NCBI GenBank assembly: GCA_903953065.1
Contig: CAJBIG010000126.1
Location: forward strand, 1-5,586
Length of the DNA stretch: 5,586 bases
Origin: an uncultured Solirubrobacterales bacterium
Lineage (GTDB): Bacteria; Actinomycetota; Thermoleophilia; Solirubrobacterales; Solirubrobacteraceae
Direction: 5' to 3'
Program-made: the position numbers and the translations under genes
Notes under the pieces: generated by a model
What the model was told of the DNA's origin: nothing
The model's database searches: none
What the model saw: only the letters and a program-made list of their open reading frames with translations
Part shown: positions 1 through 5,586 of the stretch, in pieces
Position numbering within the stretch: position 1 is the stretch's first letter
Layout: the number at the start of each line of letters is the position of its first letter

Positions 1-41
1 AAGTGAAGCTGTCGCGAACTCCAGTCTGCCGAGTCAACCAT
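1..41 (-). CDS. murC: UDP-N-acetylmuramate--L-alanine ligase, N-terminal fragment (start only)
   Basis: Only the first 13 codons plus two bases lie in the window; the gene continues past the left edge. The visible protein is MVDSADWSSRQLH followed by a codon beginning TT (Phe or Leu). MurC proteins typically open with a short variable leader, then a basic residue and LHF-IGIGG, the Rossmann strand and glycine loop that bind UDP; the visible RQLH(F) fits the start of that motif. MurC would be the cytoplasmic ATP-dependent ligase adding L-Ala to UDP-MurNAc. The ATG at 41-39 shares one base with the murG stop TGA (43-41), giving TGATG and suggesting translational coupling. A GTG directly upstream in frame (44-42) is an alternative start. 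An AGGGGG lies 6 nt before the ATG. The assignment rests on 13 residues plus the conserved murG-murC order, so the position is firmer than the name. Confidence 0.75.
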   Translation of the reverse strand, partial: MVDSADWSSRQLH

Positions 42-1099
42 CACTCGCCCCCTGCGGCCCGCAGCTCAGCCTCAACTGCACCGGTCGCGTCCGGGCGCGC
101 AATCGCGGCAGAGGCGCGCGCCATCTGCGCCAGTAGCGGCGGGTCGGCGAGAAGGCGATCAACTTCGTCGGCGAGGCGCGCTCCGCTTAAAGCTCCGTCG
201 TCAAGGACCGTTGCCGCGCCGGCCTGCTCCATCCAGCGTGCGTTGCCTGCCTGATGGTCGGCCGCTGCGTGCGGGTATGGAACCAAGATTGCCGGCCGGC
301 CTGCTGCGGCGATCTCAAAGACCGAACCACCGGCGCGCGACACGACTAAGTCGGCGGCGAGCAGCGCCTCGGAGAACGAATCGATGTAGCCGAAGAGCTG
401 GTAGTTGGCGCCGCGCGGCCGCTCGTCAAGGCTCGCGAAGTCGCGCTCGCCGGCAGCGTGGATCACCTTCAATCGCGAATCGTCTGCGAACGCTTCAAGC
501 GCGGCCTCATTGATCGAACGGGCGCCTAGCGAACCGCCCACGACGACAACCACTTGGTCTTCGTCGCTAAGCCCGAAACGCTCGCGGGCCACGCGCGCGT
601 CTTGCGCCTGCGGAGGGATCGGCCTTCCGGTAACGATGTAGCGCTGAGCTGACCGCCCTTCGAGCGGGAATGCCAAGCAGACCTTGCTCGCAAAGGGTGC
701 GAGCAGGCGGTTGGTCAAGCCAAAGTGAGAGTCGGCTTCGGTCAAAACGAGCGGGACTCGTCGCAGAACCGCGGCAGCACCGACCGGGCCGGCCACGTAA
801 CCGCCACCCCCGAGCACCGCTGCAGGACGCAGCCGCCCGATCATCTTCCACGCCGTGAACGTTGCCGCGATCGATTTGGCCACCGCGCGAATTGCTCTCA
901 ACGGGTTGCTGCGGTCGAGACCCTCGACCGGGATACGGCGAAATTCGAATCCTGCCCGCGGCACCAGATCGGCCTCGGCCCGATCTCCACCGACGAAGAC
1001 TACGCGCGCGCCGCTAGTGCGCAGCGCGTCGGCGACCGCGAGTGCTGGCACTACGTGGCCGGCGGTTCCGCCGGCTGCGATCAGGTAGGTCGTCTTCAT
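41..1099 (-). CDS. murG: UDP-N-acetylglucosamine--N-acetylmuramyl-(pentapeptide) pyrophosphoryl-undecaprenol N-acetylglucosamine transferase
   Basis: MurG is the GT28 (GT-B fold) enzyme on the inner face of the membrane that transfers GlcNAc from UDP-GlcNAc to lipid I, making lipid II. From the chosen start it is 352 residues, a normal family length. Visible motifs: first glycine loop GGTAGH (10-15, His15), second loop GGGGY-VAGP (97-105), GLTNR (127-131) with Asn130, TGRPIP (157-162), third loop GGSLGA (188-193), and the C-terminal donor-site segment with SRAGGSVFEIAAAG (254-267, Glu262) and DHQAGNA (281-287). The open frame runs further upstream to 1171, but the MKTTYLIAAGG start at 1099 places the Rossmann strand at the N-terminus as in known MurGs and has GAGGA 5 nt upstream. 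The first 86 bases overlap the end of ftsW in another frame; the stop overlaps the murC start. Departures from the E. coli pattern: GGTAGH for GGTGGH, TEAD (120-123) for HEQN, GGSLGA for GGSQGA. They look lineage-specific rather than disabling. Confidence 0.97.
   Translation of the reverse strand: MKTTYLIAAGGTAGHVVPALAVADALRTSGARVVFVGGDRAEADLVPRAGFEFRRIPVEGLDRSNPLRAIRAVAKSIAATFTAWKMIGRLRPAAVLGGGGYVAGPVGAAAVLRRVPLVLTEADSHFGLTNRLLAPFASKVCLAFPLEGRSAQRYIVTGRPIPPQAQDARVARERFGLSDEDQVVVVVGGSLGARSINEAALEAFADDSRLKVIHAAGERDFASLDERPRGANYQLFGYIDSFSEALLAADLVVSRAGGSVFEIAAAGRPAILVPYPHAAADHQAGNARWMEQAGAATVLDDGALSGARLADEVDRLLADPPLLAQMARASAAIARPDATGAVEAELRAAGGE
48..53 (-). promoter_or_regulatory. Possible ribosome binding site of murC, inside murG
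   Basis: Read on the minus strand this is AGGGGG, 6 nt before ATG 41 and 3 nt before the alternative GTG 44. It lies in the last codons of murG. The spacing suits the ATG better than the GTG. The match to the Shine-Dalgarno consensus is only partial, so reinitiation after murG may matter more. Confidence 0.45.
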
Positions 1100-2297
1100 A
1101 GTCGTCCTCGGATCGTCGCGCATCGGGCTCGGCGGCGGCGGCGCGCGTCTTTGCGGAGCCCCCGCGGGCAATATTAAGCAGGAGCCCCACGCCCGCGAGC
1201 AGCGTAACGAGGCTGGTCGAACCGTATGAGAGGAAGGGAAGCGGCACTCCGGTCAGCGGCGCAATTCCGAGCACCGCAAAAAGATTGAGCAAGGCTTGAC
1301 AGAGGATCAGTGAGGTGACCCCCGCAGCCAGCAGCTGTGCGTAGCGCCCACTGGCCGATTGCGCGATTCGCAGGCCGGCCCATGCAACAAGCGCGTAGAG
1401 CACCAGTAGGCCGCAGAGGCCAGCCACTCCAAGCTCCTCACCGATGATCGAGAGGATGAAGTCGGTGTGGGCTTCCGGCAGGTAGAAGATCTTCTGTACG
1501 GACTGCCCGAGACCGCGGCCGAAGATCCCCCCGGACCCGATTGCGATCTGGCCCTGGACTGCCTGGAAACCGATGTCGCTGGCGTGGTCCCAGGGGTTAA
1601 GAAAAGCTGTCAGCCGGTCACGGCGGTACGGGGCGCTGAGCGAGTAGAGCAGCACGAAGACTCCGGCAGCGCCCGCGTAGCCGGCGAGCCAGCGCAGTTT
1701 GATTCCGGCCGCAACCAACATCGCCGCGCAGGTGAAACCTGCGACCAGCGCCGTGCCCAGATCCGGCTGCGTGACGACCAGCAAAATCGCACCGCCCACG
1801 ACCAACGCCAGCGGCAAGAGCTCTCCCGAGCGCTTGAAGCCGCGTGGCCTTTCGGCCAGAAAACGCGCCGTGTAGAGAACCAGTGCGAGCTTCGCCAGCT
1901 CGCTGGGCTGGAACTGCAGCTCGCCAAAACCGATCCACCGACGGGCGCCGTTGACGGAGACGCCGATGCCCGGGATCTTCACCGCTATCAGCATCACGAA
2001 GGCGATCGCCAGCAGCGGCCCTGTCAAGGCGAGCAGTTTCTTCAGTGGGAACCGACTTGCGATGTTCAGGCCAACGAAACCGAGGGCAGCGAAAACGAGG
2101 TAACGAATCAGGAGCGCGGTTCCATCGCCGCGGCCTGCCACTACCGACGAGGCCGATGATGCGCTGTAGACCATCACGGCACCAAAAGCGACGAGACAGA
2201 AAACGGCGGTAAGCAGAACGTCCTCTTCGATCGAGCGAGAACGCACGCTTTCACGAGCGAAGCTTTGGTCTTGCGCAGGTGCGCTCGCTCGGGCCAT
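1014..2297 (-). CDS. ftsW: Septal peptidoglycan glycosyltransferase FtsW (SEDS family)
   Basis: FtsW is the polytopic membrane glycosyltransferase that polymerises lipid II at the division septum with its cognate class B PBP (FtsI). From the chosen start it has 427 residues. A cytoplasmic leader (about 1-25) is followed by about ten hydrophobic segments between roughly 27 and 378, then a charged tail. SEDS motifs seen: GARRWI (117-122), QPSELAKLAL (130-139), TQPDLGTA (176-183), the extracellular-loop motif LPEAHTDFI (273-281) whose Asp279 matches the catalytic Asp of E. coli FtsW, GEELG (286-290), and GVPLPFLSYGSTSL (350-363). The open frame begins at 2543 inside murD, but the first 82 codons have no family resemblance; ATG 2297 is preceded by AAGGAG at 7 nt. 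The last 49 residues form an acidic patch (397-403) and then an arginine-rich end (ten Arg in 407-424). The final 86 bases overlap murG. RodA is the main alternative, but the dcw position and motif set favour FtsW. Confidence 0.96.
   Translation of the reverse strand: MARASAPAQDQSFARESVRSRSIEEDVLLTAVFCLVAFGAVMVYSASSASSVVAGRGDGTALLIRYLVFAALGFVGLNIASRFPLKKLLALTGPLLAIAFVMLIAVKIPGIGVSVNGARRWIGFGELQFQPSELAKLALVLYTARFLAERPRGFKRSGELLPLALVVGGAILLVVTQPDLGTALVAGFTCAAMLVAAGIKLRWLAGYAGAAGVFVLLYSLSAPYRRDRLTAFLNPWDHASDIGFQAVQGQIAIGSGGIFGRGLGQSVQKIFYLPEAHTDFILSIIGEELGVAGLCGLLVLYALVAWAGLRIAQSASGRYAQLLAAGVTSLILCQALLNLFAVLGIAPLTGVPLPFLSYGSTSLVTLLAGVGLLLNIARGGSAKTRAAAAEPDARRSEDDYEDDLPDRSRRNRRPRSASTRGRRRAAH
1105..1109 (-). 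promoter_or_regulatory. Ribosome binding site of murG, inside ftsW
   Basis: Read on the minus strand, GAGGA ends 5 nt before the ATG at 1099. It lies wholly inside the ftsW reading frame, in codons for the acidic stretch of the FtsW tail. It decides the murG start: the upstream in-frame ATG at 1123 and the more distal candidate at 1171 would add N-terminal residues unlike MurG. Confidence 0.75.
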
Positions 2298-2304
2298 CCT
2301 GACT

Positions 2305-2310
2305 CTCCTT
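2305..2310 (-). promoter_or_regulatory. Ribosome binding site of ftsW
   Basis: Read on the minus strand this is AAGGAG, 7 nt before ATG 2297, a near-ideal Shine-Dalgarno sequence in the 46-nt murD-ftsW gap (2298-2343). It fixes the ftsW start well inside the longest open frame. A second AAGGAG lies 23 nt further upstream (2328-2333) with no start codon at usable spacing. No promoter or terminator is evident in this gap. Confidence 0.85.
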
Positions 2311-2343
2311 CGGCGCCGGTCTGCGAACTCCTTCCCGGATCTT

Positions 2344-3693
2344 CTAAGGACTGAGAAAGCCAGGTAATTGCTGGACCATCTGGCGAAACTCTTCGCCTCG
2401 CTGCTCGAAGCCTCCCGGGAACTGATCAAAGCTTGCGCAGGCCGGCGAAAGCAGCACGATTTCGCCTTCGGAAGCCGTGGCGGCGGCGGCGGCAACCGCC
2501 TCTTCAAGGCTTCCGTAACGGCTCGAGTCGACCAACCCCTCAAACGATGATGAGAGCTGCTCAGCGTCAGTTCCGATCAGAAATGCGGCTCTCACGCTCG
2601 CCGCAGCCGCCTCTGCCAGAGCGGCGAACTCTTGGCCCTTCGCTTCACCCCCTGCGATCAGCAGGACCGGCTGCTCGAAGGCAGCCAGAGCGACGATCGT
2701 CGACGCCACGTTGGTCGCCTTCGAGTCGTTGACCCAGAGCACGCCTTGACTGGTGCCAAGCTCCTCGAGTCGGTGCTCGACGCCTGCGAATGACTTCAGC
2801 CCTGCCACCACCGCCTCCCCGGGGATTCCGGCGCTTAGCGCAGCCGCCGCGGCGCAGAGCGCGTTCTCAAGGTTGTGCGCGCCGCGCAGACGGACTTCAC
2901 TGGCTGCCAGCAGAGCGGTTCCGTTCCAGCAGATCAGCCCGTCGCGCAGCTCGAGGTCGGCACCGTTGCCGCCGCTGAGATCTACCGTCACGCGCCGCGC
3001 GCCGCCGCCGGCCAAAGTCAGCATCGCTTCGGGTCCGACGGCAAAGTCCTCCCGATCCTGAAAGGCGAAGAGCTCCAGTTTCGCTCGGCGGTAGGACTCG
3101 AAACTGCCGTGCCGGTCAATGTGATCGGGTGCGATGTTAAGCAGCACCGCGACCTCAGGATCGAAGGCAACGGAATCTTCAAGTTGGAATGAACTCGCTT
3201 CGCAGATCACCGTCGTCTCCGGCCCGATCTTGCCTACAAGCGAACTGACCGCAGTGCCGACGTTGCCTGCCACAACAGCGTCGCGGCCGGCCGCACGCCA
3301 GATCTCTCCGAGGAGTTCAACCGTCGTCGTCTTTCCGTTTGTACCTGTGACGGCAACGAACGGCGACTCCAACATTCGCCAACCGAGCTCAAGCTCGCTG
3401 TAAATCGGGATTCCTGCGGCGCGCGCAGCAACGAGCACGGCGGCTTCGTTGGGCACGCCGGGGCTGCGGACAACTGCTCGGGCGCGCCCGAGCTCCTCGA
3501 CGCCGTCGCTGCCGACGGAAATCTCGATCCCTTCGTGGCGCAACGCTTCGGCCTGCGGTGGCTCGCCGATATCGACGCCGATGACCGGCTCACCCCTTTT
3601 CCAAAGAGCGCGCGCGCAGGCGGCGCCGGAGCGCTCAAGGCCTACTACGAGCCACGGGCCGGGCGGAATTGGAGGGCGACGAGCAGCGGCCAT
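2344..3693 (-). CDS. murD: UDP-N-acetylmuramoyl-L-alanine--D-glutamate ligase
   Basis: MurD is the cytoplasmic ATP-dependent Mur ligase that adds D-Glu to UDP-MurNAc-L-Ala. It has 449 residues, normal for the family, with three domains in order. The N-terminal UDP-binding Rossmann domain has VGLERSG (17-23). The central ATPase has the P-loop GTNGKTTT (117-124, Lys121), EASSFQLE (165-172, Glu165), APDHIDRH (188-195, His191), the probable carbamylated Lys205 in YRRAKLELF, and HNLENAL (273-279). The C-terminal domain has EHRLE (306-310), NDSKATN (322-328), and SPACASFDQF (416-425) followed by FEQRGEEF. Between DQF and FEQRG there is one residue more than in E. coli (PGGF rather than KNF). The AGG-DKG loop reads GGEAKGQEF (348-356), with Ala for the usual Asp. 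The start lies 22 nt after the mraY stop; its only Shine-Dalgarno-like GGAG (3696-3699) is 2 nt from the ATG, but no better start codon exists nearby. The ORF ends with TAG, 46 nt before ftsW. Confidence 0.98.
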   Translation of the reverse strand: MAAARRPPIPPGPWLVVGLERSGAACARALWKRGEPVIGVDIGEPPQAEALRHEGIEISVGSDGVEELGRARAVVRSPGVPNEAAVLVAARAAGIPIYSELELGWRMLESPFVAVTGTNGKTTTVELLGEIWRAAGRDAVVAGNVGTAVSSLVGKIGPETTVICEASSFQLEDSVAFDPEVAVLLNIAPDHIDRHGSFESYRRAKLELFAFQDREDFAVGPEAMLTLAGGGARRVTVDLSGGNGADLELRDGLICWNGTALLAASEVRLRGAHNLENALCAAAAALSAGIPGEAVVAGLKSFAGVEHRLEELGTSQGVLWVNDSKATNVASTIVALAAFEQPVLLIAGGEAKGQEFAALAEAAAASVRAAFLIGTDAEQLSSSFEGLVDSSRYGSLEEAVAAAAATASEGEIVLLSPACASFDQFPGGFEQRGEEFRQMVQQLPGFLSP

Positions 3694-3715
3694 GGCTCCA
3701 ACGATACGCCGCCGC

Positions 3716-4684
3716 TTAGGTGATGTTGGCTTGGTAGAGCGTAAATCCGATCGCCGAACAGACCACGGCGATGATCCAGAAGCGCAGAATGATCTTCGTC
3801 TCCGACCAGCCGCGCATCTCGAAGTGGTGGTGAATCGGCGCCATCAAGAAGACCCGCTTGCGCATGCTTTGGAAGACGGAGACCTGGATGATCACGCTGA
3901 GCGCTTCGATCACGAAGATGCCGCCGATCAACACCAGCAGCAGCATCGTGTCGGTCATCACGGCCATCGCACCGATCGCACCACCGAGCCCGAGCGAGCC
4001 GGTATCTCCCATGAAGATCGTGGCCGGGAAGGCGTTGAACCAGAGGAACCCAATGCAAGCGCCGACGATGCAGGCGCTGAGCAGCGCCAAGTCGCGGTCG
4101 CCGGTCGTGATGAACGTGATCGCAACGTAGGCGAGCATGACGATCGCGACACAGCCTGCGGCGAGGCCGTCAAGTCCATCGCTGAGATTGACGGCGTTGG
4201 TTGAGCCTGCGATGACAAGGAAGACGGCGACGGGGAAGAAGAGCCCGAGGTCGAGGTTTGCATCGACGAAGCGGAGCTGAATCGTCGTAGAGAGCCCTGC
4301 TTTATGAGTCGCCAGCCACCAGAGTGCAACTGAGATCAGCAGTAGTACGAGCATCTTCGTACGTCCGCGCAGGCCAAGCGAGCGGCGTCGCACGATCTTC
4401 GAATAGTCATCGGCAAACCCGAGCAGCGCGCAGGCCACAGCGGTCCCGAAAACGGCGACAGCGCGCCAGTCCCAGCTCGTCAAGACGAGAAATGGGATTG
4501 CGATCGAGATGAAGATCAGTACGCCGCCCATCGTCGGCGTCCCCGCTTTGGCGTGGTGGCCGGCGGGCCCTTCTTCTCGAATCTGCTGGCCGAATTCGCG
4601 CCCGCGCAGATAGGTGATCAGCCGCGGCGCGGCGAATACGCAGATCAGCAGCGCGCAGGTGCCGCCTATCAGCACCTCACCCAT
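3716..4684 (-). CDS. mraY: Phospho-N-acetylmuramoyl-pentapeptide-transferase
   Basis: MraY is the integral membrane enzyme (PNPT superfamily) that transfers phospho-MurNAc-pentapeptide from the UDP-linked precursor to undecaprenyl phosphate, giving lipid I and UMP. From the chosen start it has 322 residues, within the family range though on the short side. Visible signatures: GTPTMGG (48-54), the Asp pair in GFADDYSKI (89-97, Asp92-Asp93), NAVNLSDGLDGLA (163-175), FMGDTGSLGLGG (224-235) with the catalytic-centre Asp227, and the cytoplasmic histidine loop MAPIHHHFE (281-289) followed by GWSE and RFWI. About ten hydrophobic segments separate these, as expected. The frame is open up to 4723, but that extension lies within murF; ATG 4684 puts a membrane segment at the very N-terminus, shares one base with the murF stop (TGATG), and has GGAGG 9 nt upstream. 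The next gene, murD, begins 22 nt after the TAA. Confidence 0.98.
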   Translation of the reverse strand: MGEVLIGGTCALLICVFAAPRLITYLRGREFGQQIREEGPAGHHAKAGTPTMGGVLIFISIAIPFLVLTSWDWRAVAVFGTAVACALLGFADDYSKIVRRRSLGLRGRTKMLVLLLISVALWWLATHKAGLSTTIQLRFVDANLDLGLFFPVAVFLVIAGSTNAVNLSDGLDGLAAGCVAIVMLAYVAITFITTGDRDLALLSACIVGACIGFLWFNAFPATIFMGDTGSLGLGGAIGAMAVMTDTMLLLVLIGGIFVIEALSVIIQVSVFQSMRKRVFLMAPIHHHFEMRGWSETKIILRFWIIAVVCSAIGFTLYQANIT

Positions 4685-5586
4685 CAGGCGCGCCCTCCGG
4701 CAGCTGGCGGGAGCGCCTCGCAAAGGGCTTCGGCTACTACCTCCAGGCCAACCCCGCGTGAGCCTTTGATCAGAACCGTGTCGCCCGGCTCGATGATCGA
4801 CGCGATCTGCTGAGCGGCTTGCGCGGCGTCTTGCAGCGAGTAAAGGTTTTCGCCGCCGAAGGGCGGTCCTGCGTCGCGAGCCATCTCACCGACCGTGACG
4901 AGCACCTCGACGCCGGCCTCGCGCACGTGGGCCCCTAGCTCGGCATGGAAGCGGCGCTGATCGGGGCCGAGCTCGCGCATGTCGCCGAGCACGGCGACGG
5001 TTCTGCCTGAAGCTGAATCGGCAAGGTCGTCGAGTGCTGCGCGCATCGACATCGGGTTTGCGTTGTAACAGTCGTTGATAACGACGACATTGTCCTCTAA
5101 CAGCAGGCGTTGACCACGCAGCTTCGACAGTTCGACCTCGATTAGGCCGCTTGGCTCGACGCCAAGAGCTCTCACCGCTGCAAGCGCGGCGAGCGCATTT
5201 TGGCGCATGTGCGCCGAAGCGAACGGCAGCTCAATAGCTGCCGGGAGCTGTTCGAGCTCGCCGCCAGGGCCGAAGCGCACGGTCCGCAGGTCGCTGCGCA
5301 TGTGAGGTTCGAGGAGCGCTTCACCTGCCGGCACGATTGCGACCGCATCCGGCGCAAGGCCGGCTATCAGCTCGGCCTTGGCGCGCGCTACCGCCTCAAC
5401 TGTGCCCAGCAGCTCGAGGTGCACAGGGCCAACGTTGACGACCACTCCGACGTCCGGCTCCGCGATTCGCGTCAGCTCAGCGATCTGGCCCTCGCCGCGC
5501 ATTGCCATCTCAAGAACCAGCACTTCGGTATCTGCCGGCGCCGAGAGGATCGTCAGCGGTAGCCCAATCTCAGTGTTGAAGTTTTC
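4684..5586 (-). CDS. murF: UDP-N-acetylmuramoyl-tripeptide--D-alanyl-D-alanine ligase, C-terminal part
   Basis: MurF is the cytoplasmic Mur ligase that adds D-Ala-D-Ala to UDP-MurNAc-tripeptide, completing the pentapeptide precursor used by MraY. The last 300 residues are visible; the reading frame is open through the right edge, so the N-terminal domain and the P-loop lie outside the window. The fragment begins ENFNTEIGLPLTIL, a typical MurF segment just after the P-loop region. Then come EMAMRGEGQIAEL (26-38), NVGPVHLE (51-58), the candidate carbamylated lysine in ARAKAEL (67-73, Lys70), HMRQNALAALA (126-136), the MurF signature NDCYNANPMSM (171-181), VLGDMRELG (199-207) and IKGSRGVGLE (273-282) in the C-terminal domain. 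A GTG at 5523 could be mistaken for a start, but the 21 codons before it are clearly MurF. Its TGA stop overlaps the mraY ATG by one base. MurE is excluded by the NDCYNANP signature and the position before mraY. Confidence 0.97.
   Translation of the reverse strand, partial: ENFNTEIGLPLTILSAPADTEVLVLEMAMRGEGQIAELTRIAEPDVGVVVNVGPVHLELLGTVEAVARAKAELIAGLAPDAVAIVPAGEALLEPHMRSDLRTVRFGPGGELEQLPAAIELPFASAHMRQNALAALAAVRALGVEPSGLIEVELSKLRGQRLLLEDNVVVINDCYNANPMSMRAALDDLADSASGRTVAVLGDMRELGPDQRRFHAELGAHVREAGVEVLVTVGEMARDAGPPFGGENLYSLQDAAQAAQQIASIIEPGDTVLIKGSRGVGLEVVAEALCEALPPAAGGRA
4694..4698 (-). promoter_or_regulatory. Ribosome binding site of mraY, inside murF
   Basis: Read on the minus strand this is GGAGG, 9 nt before the ATG at 4684. 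It lies in the last codons of murF, in the glycine-rich end AAGGRA. It supports 4684 over the in-frame upstream start at 4723, and with the TGATG junction suggests that mraY can be translated both by coupling and by direct initiation. Confidence 0.7.

Larger units (their letters stand above)
1..5586 (-). other. Internal segment of a dcw operon (murF-mraY-murD-ftsW-murG-murC)
   Basis: Six genes in one direction, with two one-base stop-start overlaps, one 86-base overlap and gaps of only 22 and 46 nt, indicate a single transcript that begins right of the window and continues past its left edge. The order matches the conserved dcw cluster, in which murE and ftsI would be expected upstream of murF, and murB, ftsQ and ftsZ downstream of murC; those genes are not visible here. 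No hairpin followed by a T-run is seen at any junction. Confidence 0.9.

Noticed and set aside
1100..1171. N-terminal extension of murG (24 extra codons)
   Set aside because: Pro/Arg-rich, unlike any MurG N-terminus, and the ATG at 1099 has its own GAGGA and starts right at the Rossmann strand.
1467..2159. Plus-strand open frame of 230 codons opposite ftsW
   Set aside because: Lies entirely antisense to the FtsW membrane core; its Gln/Arg/Asp-rich translation is what reverse-complemented hydrophobic codons give. No ribosome site or family motif seen.
2476..2500. GCC/GGC triplet repeat tract
   Set aside because: It encodes an alanine run (Ala-rich helix, residues 399-407) in murD. Alanine tracts in GC-rich genes give such repeats; no sign of a functional tandem repeat.
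2298..2543. N-terminal extension of ftsW (82 extra codons)
   Set aside because: Overlaps the end of murD, reads as Pro/Arg/Ser-rich sequence without FtsW similarity, and the ATG at 2297 has an ideal AAGGAG.
3449..4204. Plus-strand open frame of 251 codons opposite murD and mraY
   Set aside because: It is antisense to two strongly supported genes, spans their junction, and its translation is low-complexity and charged (Asp/Glu/Arg/His-rich) with no recognisable domain. Long antisense frames are expected in GC-rich DNA.
4684..5523. murF starting at GTG 5523 as a complete short gene
   Set aside because: The 21 codons upstream to the window edge encode the typical MurF stretch NFNTEIGLPL, so GTG 5523 is an internal valine and the gene is cut by the window, not truncated in the genome.
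1..5586. CRISPR, tRNA/rRNA, insertion sequence, phage or defence genes, novel system
   Set aside because: No repeat-spacer pattern, RNA gene signature, inverted-repeat-bounded element or foreign gene was seen; essentially all bases belong to recognised cell-wall synthesis genes.

Overview
The window is an internal piece of a dcw (division and cell wall) operon from a GC-rich bacterium. Every gene is on the minus strand, so transcription runs from the right end of the window to the left. In transcription order it holds murF (5' end outside the window), mraY, murD, ftsW, murG, and the first 41 bases of what is almost certainly murC (the rest lies beyond the left edge). This is the classical order murF-mraY-murD-ftsW-murG-murC. 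Coding density is close to 100%: the only non-coding bases are 22 nt between mraY and murD and 46 nt between murD and ftsW. No internal promoter, terminator, RNA gene, repeat array, CRISPR or mobile element was found.

Likely organism: the GC-rich composition, the strong third-position G/C bias and the residue choices (MurF NDCYNANPMSM, MurG TEAD in place of HEQN, a long charged FtsW tail) suggest an actinobacterial lineage. My best guess is Thermoleophilia (Solirubrobacterales or relatives), probably an environmental genome. This is an inference from remembered family patterns, not from a search.

The genes form a pathway. MurD adds D-Glu to UDP-MurNAc-L-Ala. MurF adds D-Ala-D-Ala to finish the UDP-MurNAc-pentapeptide. 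MraY moves phospho-MurNAc-pentapeptide onto undecaprenyl phosphate to give lipid I. MurG adds GlcNAc to give lipid II. FtsW is the SEDS glycosyltransferase that polymerises lipid II at the septum. MurC adds L-Ala to UDP-MurNAc, before MurD acts.

The gene joints are the most informative part. murF/mraY and murG/murC both meet in a TGATG stop-start overlap. ftsW and murG overlap by 86 bases in different frames, so the DNA for the first glycine-rich loop of MurG also encodes the arginine-rich end of FtsW. Three starts were moved in from the longest open frame (ftsW, murG, mraY) because a Shine-Dalgarno sequence and family homology agree on an internal ATG. No undescribed system was found; this is a conserved housekeeping locus with a few details worth checking.
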